This document shows, one piece after another, positions 25,651 to 35,557 of a stretch of 64,000 nt of DNA (within the stretch, counting starts at the first letter, position 1; each line of letters begins with the position of its first letter). The notes under the pieces were generated by a model. It did no database searches. It worked only from the letters and a program-made list of their open reading frames with translations, and was not told the origin of the DNA. The translations under genes were made by a program, and so were the position numbers. Location: positions 31,410-95,409 of the forward strand of contig JALHRQ010000013.1 in NCBI GenBank assembly GCA_022841375.1. The letters are read 5' to 3'. The DNA comes from Burkholderiales bacterium. Its GTDB lineage: Bacteria; Pseudomonadota; Gammaproteobacteria; Burkholderiales; SG8-41.

Positions 25651-27329
25651 ATCGCGGGGATCGTGCAGAAGTTGTCGATCCGATTACCACCGAGGTGATC
25701 CGCAACAAGCTTGAAGGGATTGCCAACGAGATGGAGCTGACGCTGCTGAAAAGTTCCTTCTCGCCGATCGTCAAGGAAGGCCTCGACACCTCGGCCAGCC
25801 TGTTCACGGTGCGCGCCGAAACGCTGGCACAGGCCTGCGCGATACCGGTGCATCTGGCGACACTGATTCCGACCATCCGCAGCATGCTGGCGAAATATCC
25901 GATCGAGACCATGCACGAGGGGGATGCCTATATCCTCAACGATCCTTACTGTGGCGGCACGCACCTGCCGGATATCGCGATCATGACGCCGGTGTTTTAT
26001 CGTGACCGCGTCATCGCGATGTCCGCCACCATGACCCACCATGGCGATGTCGGTGGTTATTCGCCGGGCTCGCTGCCGCCGAATTCGACCGAGATTTTCC
26101 AGGAAGGCCTGCGCATTCCACCGCTGAAATTCCGCGAAGCCGGCGCCTACAACGAAACCCTGGTTGCGTTGCTGCGCCAGAATTCGCGCCTGCCAGACAC
26201 GCTGATGGGTGATCTCAATGCGCAGCTGGCGGCCTGCAATGTCGGTGCCCGCCGACTGCAGGAGCTGGCTGATGGCTACGGTGCCGACCTGCTGATGGCG
26301 ATCTTCGATGAATTGCTGGACCGGTCGGAGATCATGACCCGGGAGGCGCTGCGGCGGATTCCGGAGGGCACTTATCGCTACGTCGATGCGATGGACAACG
26401 ACGGCATCGAACTCGACAAGCGCATCCGCGTCGAGGTGGCGGTGACGGTCAGGGACGGCACCATTGAATTCGATCTTGCCGGCACCAGTCCGCAGGTCAA
26501 GGGGCCGATGAATTGCGTGCCCTCGGGTTCTCAGGCCGCTGCGTATTACGCGGTGCGCGTGCTGACCGATCCGACAATCCCGACCAACGGCGGTTGTTTC
26601 CGTCCGGTGAGCCTGAAACTGCCCACGGGGTCACTGGTCAATCCGGTTGAGCCGGCGCCGGTCAACGCGCGGACTTCGACGATCAAACGCATCGCCACCT
26701 CGATGGTCAGTGCACTCGCGGAAGTGTTGCCTGAGCGCGTGGGTGCGCCGGCCGCGGGCACGCTGCTGGTGGTCGCTTTCGGCGGCAATGACGCCCAAGG
26801 CAAGCGTTATATCGTTGGTGAACTGATCGCCGGCGGCAGTGGTGCTGCCAAAGGTCTTGATGGCGTGGATGTCGTTGATACCGATGCCAGCAATTGCATG
26901 AACCTGCCGGCGGAGGCGCTGGAAATGGAGGCGCCGATCCGTCTGCGACGTGTCGAATTGCGGCGTGATTCCGGTGGCGCCGGTGAATTCCGCGGCGGGC
27001 TGGGTGTGGTACGCGAATATGAAATCCTCTCCGACGGGGTGACCTTCACGCACCGTGGCGAGCGCCATTACAGCGCCGCGCCCGGACTCAACGGGGGCAT
27101 GCCAGGCGCCCAAGCGCACTCGGTGATCCTTCGTGCTGATGGCACGCACGAAGAAATTCCTTCCAAAGCATTGACCATGCTTAACAAGGGCGATCGCGTC
27201 ATCGTCGAGACGCCTGGTGGTGGCGGGCATGGTGATCCCCGCAGGCGCAAGACTGTTGCCGAGGATGTGGCCAACGGCAAGGTCAGCGCAGAGGCCGCCG
27301 GCAAGTTTTACGGCTGGAGCGAAGCTTGA
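25647..27329 (+). CDS. hyuB: hydantoinase B/oxoprolinase family protein, HyuB subunit
   Basis: A 560-residue HyuB. Family segments are DPITTEVIRNKLEGIANEME (residues about 10-29), ILNDPYCGGTHLPDI, MTHHGDVGGYSPGSLP and the glycine-rich end TPGGGGHGDP. It is translationally coupled to hyuA (ATGA) and forms a hetero-complex with it. The following oxidoreductase gene is on the same strand 46 bp downstream and likely belongs to the same operon. Confidence 0.94.
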   Translation: MNRGDRAEVVDPITTEVIRNKLEGIANEMELTLLKSSFSPIVKEGLDTSASLFTVRAETLAQACAIPVHLATLIPTIRSMLAKYPIETMHEGDAYILNDPYCGGTHLPDIAIMTPVFYRDRVIAMSATMTHHGDVGGYSPGSLPPNSTEIFQEGLRIPPLKFREAGAYNETLVALLRQNSRLPDTLMGDLNAQLAACNVGARRLQELADGYGADLLMAIFDELLDRSEIMTREALRRIPEGTYRYVDAMDNDGIELDKRIRVEVAVTVRDGTIEFDLAGTSPQVKGPMNCVPSGSQAAAYYAVRVLTDPTIPTNGGCFRPVSLKLPTGSLVNPVEPAPVNARTSTIKRIATSMVSALAEVLPERVGAPAAGTLLVVAFGGNDAQGKRYIVGELIAGGSGAAKGLDGVDVVDTDASNCMNLPAEALEMEAPIRLRRVELRRDSGGAGEFRGGLGVVREYEILSDGVTFTHRGERHYSAAPGLNGGMPGAQAHSVILRADGTHEEIPSKALTMLNKGDRVIVETPGGGGHGDPRRRKTVAEDVANGKVSAEAAGKFYGWSEA

Positions 27330-27375
27330 GGAGAATTTGCGTGCTGCGAATTTACGTGCGGGATTTTCCTGCGGC

Positions 27376-28671
27376 ATGAACATTTCCACATCCCATCCAC
27401 CGTCGATCTGGTTGAGCAGCGCCAATTCCGCGAGGACTTATCCCCGGTTGAAGGCGAACCTCAACACCGAAGTGATCATCATTGGTGGGGGTTTCACCGG
27501 CCTCTCGACTGCCTGGCATTTGGCCAAAGCCGGCGTGGCCTGTGTGCTGCTCGAGGCGCAGGATATCGGCTGGGGCGCCAGCGGACGCAACGGCGGGATG
27601 GCCGTGCTGCGCTACAAGAAACCCTGGGCCATGCTGGCCCGCCAGTACGGCGAAGACACAACGCGGCACCTGCACAGCCTGCTGCTGGGCGCGCTGGATA
27701 CCATCGAAGTCATGGTCGCGGAGGCGGGCATTGCCTGCGATTTTTCACGCCATGGCCATATCACCGCGGCCAACGGCAAATCGGCCGTCGCGATGCTGGA
27801 GGCGGACATTGCGTGGCTGCGCAGCGCCGGCGATCACGCACCGCGCATGCTGAGTCGTGCCGAGACGGCTGACCTGACCGGAACGCATTGTTATCTTGAG
27901 GGCTATCTCGATCCGCGCTCGGCGGGCATACACCCGCTCAACTATGCCCGCGGACTGGCTGCGGCCCTGGCTGACCGCGGTGTGCCATTACATTGCGCCA
28001 CGCCGGTTACTGCGATTGGCGAGGATGGGCAGGGCGTCAGTGTCACTACGTCCGGCGGTACGGTGCGCGCAAAGCAGTTGCTTATCGCCACCAATGCATA
28101 CACCGAGCTGTTTGGTTTTGGCACTGATCTGGATCGCCGGGTCGTGCCGGTGTCGACATCGGTCATTACCACGGCGCCGCTCCCGCAGGAGCAGCTGCGC
28201 AGCTTGCTGCCGCAGGGACATCTGGTTTCGGATACACGCCACCTGCTCAACTACTACCGCGTGGCACCGGGAGGGCGCCTGCTGTTCGGCGGGCGCGGCT
28301 CGCTGACCGGACACGAGTCGCTGGAAGTGTATGCCGGACTCGAGCGCAAGATGGTCGAGACTTTTCCGTCGTTGGCCGGTGTTGCGATCGATCACCGCTG
28401 GTCGGGCAAGGTGGCGGTGACGCTGGATGATTTTCCGCATCTCGGGCGACTGGGCGACCGGGTGGCTTATGCCATGGGTTACGGCGGTCGCGGCGTCATT
28501 CTTACCGGCCTGCTGGGCAAAATGCTGGCCGGGCTCGCTACCGGAAACGAGGTCGATGCCGGTCCGATGGGCGGCAAAACTTTCACACCGATACCGTTCC
28601 ACGGCCTGCGCATTCCGGCGATGAAGGCGGTCGCCGGGTATTACCGCCTTCTCGACGCACTCCGGGTCTGA
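27376..28671 (+). CDS. FAD-dependent oxidoreductase (glycine/D-amino acid oxidase family)
   Basis: A 431-residue DadA/PuuB-like flavoprotein. The dinucleotide-binding motif VIIIGGGFTGLSTAWHL (residues about 35-51) with DIGWGASGRNGG, and the C-terminal FAD-binding GYGGRGVILTGL are intact. I chose ATG 27376 (MNISTSHPP) because an in-frame start at 27217 would overlap hyuB by more than 100 nt. It probably oxidises an amine or amino acid released by HyuAB and feeds electrons to O2 or quinone. Confidence 0.9.
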   Translation: MNISTSHPPSIWLSSANSARTYPRLKANLNTEVIIIGGGFTGLSTAWHLAKAGVACVLLEAQDIGWGASGRNGGMAVLRYKKPWAMLARQYGEDTTRHLHSLLLGALDTIEVMVAEAGIACDFSRHGHITAANGKSAVAMLEADIAWLRSAGDHAPRMLSRAETADLTGTHCYLEGYLDPRSAGIHPLNYARGLAAALADRGVPLHCATPVTAIGEDGQGVSVTTSGGTVRAKQLLIATNAYTELFGFGTDLDRRVVPVSTSVITTAPLPQEQLRSLLPQGHLVSDTRHLLNYYRVAPGGRLLFGGRGSLTGHESLEVYAGLERKMVETFPSLAGVAIDHRWSGKVAVTLDDFPHLGRLGDRVAYAMGYGGRGVILTGLLGKMLAGLATGNEVDAGPMGGKTFTPIPFHGLRIPAMKAVAGYYRLLDALRV

Positions 28672-28687
28672 AGCTTTTCCGGCGCTT

Positions 28688-29671
28688 TTACTGCACCTTG
28701 ATACCCGCTTCCTTGATGACCTTGGTCCAGAGCTTTTTCTCGGCCTGAACTACGGCGAGCAGTTGCGCAGGGGTGCTGCCGCCGGGCTCGACGCCATCGC
28801 GCATCAGGCGTTCCTTGACGTCAGGCAGAGACAGCGCGCGCACGAGTTCCTTGTTTAGACGGGCGACGATGGGCGCCGGCGTAGCAGAAGGCACGAACAC
28901 GCCATACCAGGAGTTCACCTCGAAGCCCGGCAGACCCTGTTCGGCAATGGTCGGAATATCGGGTGCGCCCGATGAGCGTTTCAATCCGCTGACGCCGAGG
29001 GCCTTCAGGCGCCCGGCTTTGACATGGGGGATTGCGGGCAGCAAGGGGCCGAATCCGAGTTTGACTTCGCCGCCGATCAACGCCGGCAGTGCAGCACCGC
29101 TACCTCGAAACGGCACATGGGTGAGCCGGATGCCGGCCATCGAGCTCAGCAGTTCAGCGGCAAGATGATTCGCCGTTCCGATGCCTGAGGAGGCATAGTT
29201 GATTTCACTTGGTTTGGCCTTGGCCAGCGCGATGAGGTCACGGACGTTGTTCGCTGCAAGCCCCGGATTTGCCGACAGTATGCTCATCGAATCGCCGAGC
29301 TTGGAGACTGCAGCGAAATCACGGTCCGGATCAAATCCCACTTTCTGGCCGATCACCGGCGCAATGACCAGCGGACCTCCGGTCCCCAGCAGAATTGAAT
29401 GCCCGTCAGGCTGTGCCGCAGCGACGATTTCGGCGCTGACGTTGCCGCCGGCACCGGCGCGGTTATCGACAACAACCTGCTGTCCCAGGCCCTCGGAGAG
29501 CTTGCTGCCGACGACACGGGCAATGGTGTCACTGGGACCGCCCGGAAGAAAACCCACCACAAAACGCACCGGGCGCGTTGGGTAGGCGTTGGCCTGCAGG
29601 TAGGGCAGGATGCCCGCCAGCGCTATCGCTGCGGCAAGCAGGCGGGGTACCGATTTGGATTTAATTGCCAT
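28688..29671 (-). CDS. Bug/TctC-family substrate-binding protein 3
   Basis: A 327-residue periplasmic binding protein with signal peptide (residues 1-29) and core motifs YPTRPVRFVVGFLPGGPSDT, VDNRAGAGGNV, THVPFRGSGAALP and IPTIAEQGLPGFEV. It is first of three tandem paralogues on the map (29699 and 30753 lie upstream on the same strand) and convergent with the hyu operon. The ligand is unknown. Confidence 0.92.
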   Translation of the reverse strand: MAIKSKSVPRLLAAAIALAGILPYLQANAYPTRPVRFVVGFLPGGPSDTIARVVGSKLSEGLGQQVVVDNRAGAGGNVSAEIVAAAQPDGHSILLGTGGPLVIAPVIGQKVGFDPDRDFAAVSKLGDSMSILSANPGLAANNVRDLIALAKAKPSEINYASSGIGTANHLAAELLSSMAGIRLTHVPFRGSGAALPALIGGEVKLGFGPLLPAIPHVKAGRLKALGVSGLKRSSGAPDIPTIAEQGLPGFEVNSWYGVFVPSATPAPIVARLNKELVRALSLPDVKERLMRDGVEPGGSTPAQLLAVVQAEKKLWTKVIKEAGIKVQ

Positions 29672-29698
29672 GGGGTTCTCCAGTAGTTATTAGAGGGA

Positions 29699-30691
29699 TC
29701 AGTCGAGCACGATGCCGGATTGTTTGACCAGTTTCGTCCATCTTGCGGCGTCTTCCTGGATCAATTTCTCGAATTGCGCGACAGTCGTGTATTCGGTTTC
29801 GATGCCCTGGTTTTCAAGACGCTCGACCACCACCGGCAGCTCGAGGGCTTTCTTGATTTCAAGGTTGAGTTTGGTGACGATGGCTTTCGGTGTGGCAGCG
29901 GGGGCCATCAGGCCGTACCACACGGGCACCTCGTAGCCGGGCAAGGTCTCCGCGATCGTGGGCACTTGCGGCGCAGCCTTGGAACGCTTGGCGCCGGTGA
30001 CGCCGATCGCGCGCAGCTTACCGACCTTGATCTGCGGCAGTGCGGCCAATACCGGAAGAAAGCTCAACTGCACTTCGCCCTGGATGGTAGCGAGGATGTT
30101 GAGCGACGCGCCCTTGTAGGCGACCGCCGTAAGCTGCACGCCGCTCATCACCGAAAACAGCTCGCCGGCGAGATGATTGGTCGAGCCCTGGCCGGAATGG
30201 CCGAAATGCAGACGGCCTGGCGGCTGGCTCTTGCCATAGGCAATCAGCTCCTTGACGTTGGTTGCGGGCACTGACGGATTGATCATCATCATCGTTGCGC
30301 CGAACCCGATCACCGACAGTGGCGCGAAAGCCTTGATCGGATCGTAGGACGGCTTGACCTTGAAATTCGGGCTGATCGTGATCACAGGCTGTCCCATGAA
30401 CAGGGTGTGGCCGTCGGGGTTGGCCTTGGCGGCGATTTCCATGGCCAATGTACCGCCTGCACCGGGGCGTCCATCGATAATGATGCGCTGGTTGAGTTGC
30501 TCACCAAGCTGGGCAGCCATGGTGCGAGCGACGGTGTCACTGACGCCTCCCGGCAGGTAGCCGGTGATGATGCGCATCGGACGATTGGGGAAATCCGTAG
30601 CCTGCTGCGCAAGGGCATGACCTGCAGAAGCGATTGCCAGAAAACCGATCAGCGAAGCCAGGTTACGCAAAAAGTTCATGGTCATTTCCAT
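29699..30691 (-). CDS. Bug/TctC-family substrate-binding protein 4
   Basis: A 330-residue periplasmic binding protein (signal peptide ending near AGHALAQQ). Motifs: FPNRPMRIITGYLPGGVSDT, IDGRPGAGGT, AVAYKGASLN and VPTIAETLPGYEV. Several in-frame Met codons lie at the start (30691, 30685, 30679); 30679 (MNFLRNLAS) has the best-placed GGA. The middle member of a tandem triplet separated by gaps of 27 and 61 bp, consistent with one transcript from ggt or with gene amplification. Confidence 0.92.
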   Translation of the reverse strand: MEMTMNFLRNLASLIGFLAIASAGHALAQQATDFPNRPMRIITGYLPGGVSDTVARTMAAQLGEQLNQRIIIDGRPGAGGTLAMEIAAKANPDGHTLFMGQPVITISPNFKVKPSYDPIKAFAPLSVIGFGATMMMINPSVPATNVKELIAYGKSQPPGRLHFGHSGQGSTNHLAGELFSVMSGVQLTAVAYKGASLNILATIQGEVQLSFLPVLAALPQIKVGKLRAIGVTGAKRSKAAPQVPTIAETLPGYEVPVWYGLMAPAATPKAIVTKLNLEIKKALELPVVVERLENQGIETEYTTVAQFEKLIQEDAARWTKLVKQSGIVLD

Positions 30692-30752
30692 TTCCTCGTG
30701 TCAGTTTGCTGCATTCGAGTTTACGACTTTGACGCGATGCCTGCAGGTTCTC

Positions 30753-31733
30753 TCAGGAAGTAGCAGGTTTGATGACTTCCATCAGTTTCTTCCACTTCGC
30801 CAGCTCAGTGCGGATATGCCGGGAAAATCCGTCGGGGGTGCTGGTAACAGGGTCCGCGCCTTCGCGGGTCAGGCGCTCGTTGACTTCAGGTAGTGCCACA
30901 ACAGCGACGATTTCCCGATGCAGCCGTTCAACAATGGCTGCCGGTGAGCCTGCCGGCAGCAAGGTGCCATACCAGGAATCGATCTGGTATCCCGGCACGC
31001 CGGATTCAGCGATTGTTGGAATTTCGGGTGCACCAGGGGAGCGCCGCGAGCCGGTAACGCCCAGTGCCCGAAGTTTTCCGCTGCGGACCATTGGCAGTGC
31101 GGGCACGATCGGACCAAAAGTGAGTTGTACTTCTCCTGACATCAGGGCAGGCAGGTTTTGTCCGGCTCCTTTGTAGGGCACATGAACCATACGTACGCCG
31201 GCCATGGTGTTGAAGAGTTCGGCAGCAAGATGGTTCGAAGTGCCCTGACCGGAAGAGGCGTAGTTCAACTGCCCGGGCCGAGCCTTTGCAATCGCGACGA
31301 GTTCGCGCACCGTCGTTGCAACCTGAGGATGAACGAGCAGCACCGCCATGGTCGAGGCGACAAGGGATATCGGACGAAAATCCCGTTCAGGATCGAAGGC
31401 CATCTTTTTGCCGAGATTGGGTGTGATGGTCAGCGGTCCGGGAGTGCCCAGCAGCAGCGTGTAGCCGTCCGGTGCAGAACGCGCCACGATTTCGGTCGCG
31501 ATGTTGCCACCGGCACCACCGCGGTTGTCGATGACGATCTGTTGACTCAGCCGCTCGCCGAGTCTCTGGCTCACTACCCGTGCCACCGTGTCACTGGCAC
31601 CTCCTGGCGTGAAGCCGACGACAAAACGCAGGGGGCGCGATGGATACGGGATTTCAGCCGGCGCGGACTGCGCCTCGATCGGCAGTAACAGAACAAGCAG
31701 GATCAGGGCTGTGGGATAAATTCTACGAAGCAT
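30753..31733 (-). CDS. Bug/TctC-family substrate-binding protein 5
   Basis: A 326-residue periplasmic binding protein. ATG 31733 (MLRRIYPTA) has GGGAAAA upstream and starts a clean signal peptide; an in-frame extension to 31766 adds residues atypical of signals. Motifs: YPSRPLRFVVGFTPGGASDT, DNRGGAGGNI, VHVPYKGAGQNLP and IPTIAESGVPGYQ. It lies 51 bp downstream of the gamma-glutamyltransferase gene, so the ligand may be a product or relative of that reaction. Confidence 0.92.
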   Translation of the reverse strand: MLRRIYPTALILLVLLLPIEAQSAPAEIPYPSRPLRFVVGFTPGGASDTVARVVSQRLGERLSQQIVIDNRGGAGGNIATEIVARSAPDGYTLLLGTPGPLTITPNLGKKMAFDPERDFRPISLVASTMAVLLVHPQVATTVRELVAIAKARPGQLNYASSGQGTSNHLAAELFNTMAGVRMVHVPYKGAGQNLPALMSGEVQLTFGPIVPALPMVRSGKLRALGVTGSRRSPGAPEIPTIAESGVPGYQIDSWYGTLLPAGSPAAIVERLHREIVAVVALPEVNERLTREGADPVTSTPDGFSRHIRTELAKWKKLMEVIKPATS

Positions 31734-31784
31734 GATGTTTTCCCGGGTTCGCAGAAGGGATTGCAAGTTTCGTGCCGTCTTCGT

Positions 31785-33353
31785 TCAATGTCCTGCTACG
31801 GCGCCGGACCATGGCGACATGACATCGGAGATGCCCTGGTGTTCGCCCGTTTTCGGGTCATGAAGCACCGCGCTGGGGCATGCAAAATTTGTCGGGTACA
31901 CCACCAGCTCGGTCATGCTGAGCGGAAATTTTCCGGCAAGCGCCTGTTTGGTGGCTTCGCTGTGGCGGGGGTCGACGCCCACCGTATCCCCGCCGCTGGC
32001 GTCGATGCGCGGCTGGTGGAAGGCATTGTCGAGTGTCATGCCGTGATCAATCAGGAAAGAGCTGATCTGGTAGACCGCCGGCAGGATCTTGCGTCCGCCG
32101 GAAGCGCCGATCGCAAACCAGGGTTTGCCTTCACGGGTAGCGATGACCGGGCACATGTTGGACAGCGCACGTTTACCCGGTGCCAGGCAGTTGGGTGATT
32201 CCGGGCGGGGATCGAACCACATGATGCCGTTGTTCATCAGCACACCACTCGATGGCAGCACCACTTTGGAACCGAATACCGACAGCAGGGTTTGTGTCAG
32301 CGCCACCATGTTGCCGTCGCGGTCGATGACATTGAGGTGAGTGGTGGTCGATGGGTCGCGGCGGTCGCTGTTGTCGCCCATGCTGGTGAGGCGCTCGGCA
32401 TAAGCGTCACGCAATGCGGCGGCGTAGGCGACGAAGGCATCGCTTCCAGGCTGTCCGCCTGCGAATTTCAGGCTTCGCAGCGGCTCCAGCGCGCGCAGCA
32501 TCGTCGGTCCTGCCGTCAGTTGCGGTGGCAGCGCCAGTTTGGCGCCGTGATATTCGGTTTCAATCGGGTCCACGATGCGCGCGTGGAAATTGGCCAAATC
32601 CTGTGAGGACAGGTTGCCACCCATGGCGCGGATGTCGCGGGCAATGCCGTCGGCAATCTCGCCTTCGTAGAAATCGCGCGGTCCGGCCTCCGCAAGCCGG
32701 CGCAGTGTTTCGGCCAGCCCTTTCAACTTCAGACTGCCCAGCGCGGCGCCAGCAGCAGTGACCGGCGGGAAACCGCCGGGCAGCCAGATGTCACGGGTCA
32801 CCGGGTAGCGCGACAGTTCTTTGGCCATCGTGGCTACCTTGAGCGTCAGATACCAGTCAATGGCCATGCCTTCGTCGGCCAGTGCGATGGCCGGTTGCAC
32901 CACGTCACGGAACGGCAGGGTACCGAATTCTTCCAATGCGGTGGCCAGTCCATCGACGTGTCCTGGAATCGCGATCGACATTGGACCATGCACATTGCGG
33001 TCGTCCTTGACGCTGGGCCAAGTGAACAGGTCACTGGTGTAGCCGCCGGTGAGCGGATAGTCCGCGGGGTCGAGACCGGCCGGCGAGATCGGACCGAAGT
33101 CGACCACCTGCACCCGGTTTTCCCGGGCAAGGTAGACCATCATGAAACCCACGCCGCCAAGGCCGCTGTTCCAGGGCTCTACCGCGGCCAGCGCAAGGCC
33201 GGTCGCGACGGCAGCGTCGACGGCGTTACCTCCCGCTGCCAGAATGCGCGCGCCGGCTTCACTGGCGATGTGATTCTGCGATGTGACAATGCCGCCACTG
33301 GAGGTGGCGAGAGGTTTACTGACTTTCCAATTCTGTACGAGATGTGAGTCCAT
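31785..33353 (-). CDS. gamma-glutamyltransferase family protein
   Basis: A 522-residue Ntn-hydrolase of the GGT family. The N-terminal segment SQNHIASEAGARILAAGGNA (residues about 25-44) and GGVGFMMVY are typical. The autoprocessing site with nucleophilic Thr lies in the STTTHLNVID segment, followed by the GSKVVLPSSGVLMNNGIMWF substrate loop. There is no signal peptide, unlike periplasmic E. coli Ggt, so it is likely cytosolic. It would cleave gamma-glutamyl amides or a related amide (the family also includes acylases). It is upstream of the Bug triplet and divergent from a deacetylase. Confidence 0.9.
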   Translation of the reverse strand: MDSHLVQNWKVSKPLATSSGGIVTSQNHIASEAGARILAAGGNAVDAAVATGLALAAVEPWNSGLGGVGFMMVYLARENRVQVVDFGPISPAGLDPADYPLTGGYTSDLFTWPSVKDDRNVHGPMSIAIPGHVDGLATALEEFGTLPFRDVVQPAIALADEGMAIDWYLTLKVATMAKELSRYPVTRDIWLPGGFPPVTAAGAALGSLKLKGLAETLRRLAEAGPRDFYEGEIADGIARDIRAMGGNLSSQDLANFHARIVDPIETEYHGAKLALPPQLTAGPTMLRALEPLRSLKFAGGQPGSDAFVAYAAALRDAYAERLTSMGDNSDRRDPSTTTHLNVIDRDGNMVALTQTLLSVFGSKVVLPSSGVLMNNGIMWFDPRPESPNCLAPGKRALSNMCPVIATREGKPWFAIGASGGRKILPAVYQISSFLIDHGMTLDNAFHQPRIDASGGDTVGVDPRHSEATKQALAGKFPLSMTELVVYPTNFACPSAVLHDPKTGEHQGISDVMSPWSGAVAGH

Positions 33354-33469
33354 GCGGGCGTCTTTGAATTCAGGATCCGAAGTCTGTGGCGGTTATAATC
33401 GGATCGATGCTAATCGAAAGCATTGCTCGCGCCTAGACCCGATTCCAGCCGACGAACTTCTTTCCGACC

Positions 33470-34306
33470 ATGAGCAAACATATTGTTTGTCTGACCTTCG
33501 ATTTTGATGCCATATCGGGTTTCATTGCCCGCGGGCAGACGACAGCGAGTTGGAGGTCGCGCGGTGAATTCGGCCCCCGCGTCGGGGCGCCACGGCTTCT
33601 GGAGTTGTTCCGCAAGTACGGTATCCGGACTTCCTGGTATGTCCCTGGCCACACCATCGAGACCTTCCCTGCAGCGGTGACTTCTGTAGTGGAGGCCGGA
33701 CACGAAATCGGGCATCACGGCTGGACTCACCGCCCCCCGGCAAGCCTGACCCGGGATCAGGAAGAAGCGGAGCTGATACGCGGCAACGAGGCAATACGAT
33801 GCATTTCGGGCAAAGCGGCTCGCGGCTACCGATCGCCGTCTTGGGACTTGTCTCCGCACTCGGTCGAACTGATGCTCAAGCACGGTTTTGATTACGATAG
33901 CAGCATGATGGGTGACGATTACACGCCTTATTACGCCCGTCAGGGTGATCGTATCGTGCTCGAGGAGAAGGCCACTTTCGGACCGTCCAGCCCGTTGGTG
34001 GAAATGCCGATCCACTGGTCGACCGATGATTCGCCGCATTTCGAGTTCGTGCGCACCGAAAACAGTTTGCGTCAGGGTCTGCAAAACGCCGGCGATGTGC
34101 TCGACAACTGGATCAGCGATTTTCTTTACATGAAGCGCACGGTCGATTGGGGTGTGCTGACCTACACCTGCCACCCTTTCATCATCGGCCGCGGTCACCG
34201 CATGCTGATGCTTGAAAGCCTTATCCGTCGGGTATTGGACGAAGGCGGGGTGTTTCAGCGTGTCGATGAGACCGTGGACGAATTCAAGGCCAAGACGGCC
34301 GCTTGA
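33470..34306 (+). CDS. polysaccharide deacetylase-family hydrolase (PuuE/PgdA-like) 2
   Basis: A 278-residue paralogue of the protein at 21324-22169, with near-identical blocks throughout (TFDFDAISG, RGEFGP, TSWYVPGHT, HEIGHHGWTH, RGYRSPSWDLS, YDSSMMGDDYTPY, HPFIIGRGHRML). Metal-binding Asp and both His are conserved. No signal peptide. It stands divergent from ggt. The two copies bracket the hyuAB/oxidase block, and may act on different cyclic amides or acetylated substrates. Confidence 0.88.
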   Translation: MSKHIVCLTFDFDAISGFIARGQTTASWRSRGEFGPRVGAPRLLELFRKYGIRTSWYVPGHTIETFPAAVTSVVEAGHEIGHHGWTHRPPASLTRDQEEAELIRGNEAIRCISGKAARGYRSPSWDLSPHSVELMLKHGFDYDSSMMGDDYTPYYARQGDRIVLEEKATFGPSSPLVEMPIHWSTDDSPHFEFVRTENSLRQGLQNAGDVLDNWISDFLYMKRTVDWGVLTYTCHPFIIGRGHRMLMLESLIRRVLDEGGVFQRVDETVDEFKAKTAA

Positions 34307-34512
34307 TCAGACGTCTGCTGTCTCCTGCATCCGCTTTGCGGAAATGGAGGATGCGAACGATGACACGCTGCGTCTGCAATGCTGATTGACTGTTCATTCA
34401 ATGGACCGGTATGTCATGTCGCGAACCGGCTTCGGGCCGGCTGACGGGGGCGGGTGCTATAGTCTTCGGCGTTCAGGCGACGCATAAAAACAACTGGGGA
34501 GGGGTTCGTAAT

Positions 34513-35487
34513 ATGTTCCGTTTCGCAAATGTGATGGGGTGCATTCTGTTCTACGGGTTCGCCGGCATTTTTTCAGCAAAGGCGCAATCCTATCCGGTCA
34601 AGGCATTGCGTCTGGTGGTGGCGTCATCGCCGGGGAGCGGCGTGGATATCGTGGCTCGTCTGGTTAGTCCGAAGCTCGCGGAAGCGCTCAGCCAGCAGGT
34701 CATCGTTGACAATCGCGCCGGTGCCGGAGGCAATCTCGGTGCTGCATTTGCCGCGCGCTCCGCGCCTGACGGCTACACCCTGTTTTTGGCGACACCCGCC
34801 CATGCCATCAGCGGCAGTGTACCCGGCGCCAAGTCCGGTTATGACATGGTTCGAGATTTTGTTCCGATCAGCCTGCTGACCACGGGGCATTACATGCTGG
34901 TAGTGCATCCATCGGTTCCGGCGAAATCGGCAAAGGAACTGATTGCACTGGCGAAAGCGCGCCCGGACAGGCTGAATTATGCTTCAGCCGGAAATGGCAA
35001 TGCCACGCACCTGGCCGGTGAACTGTTCAACATGATGGCTGCTGTGAAGACCGTGCATGTGCCGTACAAGGGCGGCGGCCATGCACGCACCGAACTGCTG
35101 GGTGGTCAGGTCGATTTCATGTTTCACAACATCACTGCCGTTCTTGGCGACGTCAAAGACGGGCGTTTGCGGGCGCTGGCCGTTACGGGATTGAAGCGGG
35201 CTCTGGCGGCACCGGAAATTCCGACAATGAATGAGTCTGCGCTGCGTGGCTATGAAATCACTTCATGGTTCGGTGTCGTCGCTCCCACGGGTACGCCGCA
35301 GGCGGCGGTTACCCGCCTGCATGGTGAATTAACCAAGGTCATGCAGAGTGGCGATATTCGCGAAAAACTGGCGGTGCTCGGGTCGGAGGCGATTGGCGGC
35401 GGATCGGCAGACTTTGCCACGCATCTCCGCGCAGAACAGGAAAAATGGGGACGGCTGATCAAACAGGCGGGAATCCGGCTGGAATGA
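34513..35487 (+). CDS. Bug/TctC-family substrate-binding protein 6
   Basis: A 324-residue periplasmic binding protein. ATG 34513 (MFRFANVMG) follows GGGGAGGGG and starts a signal peptide ending at AKAQS; an in-frame start at 34411 is unlikely. Motifs: YPVKALRLVVASSPGSGVDI, VDNRAGAGGNLG, VHVPYKGGGHARTE and IPTMNESALRGYE. It lies 70 bp upstream of the altronate dehydratase-like gene on the same strand, suggesting a sugar-acid ligand. Confidence 0.92.
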   Translation: MFRFANVMGCILFYGFAGIFSAKAQSYPVKALRLVVASSPGSGVDIVARLVSPKLAEALSQQVIVDNRAGAGGNLGAAFAARSAPDGYTLFLATPAHAISGSVPGAKSGYDMVRDFVPISLLTTGHYMLVVHPSVPAKSAKELIALAKARPDRLNYASAGNGNATHLAGELFNMMAAVKTVHVPYKGGGHARTELLGGQVDFMFHNITAVLGDVKDGRLRALAVTGLKRALAAPEIPTMNESALRGYEITSWFGVVAPTGTPQAAVTRLHGELTKVMQSGDIREKLAVLGSEAIGGGSADFATHLRAEQEKWGRLIKQAGIRLE

Positions 35488-35557
35488 AACTGTGCAGGCG
35501 AGCACAGGCACGCCTGCGCAGTCTAAAATAGCGTCCATCGGAAATCAGGAGGCAGGC

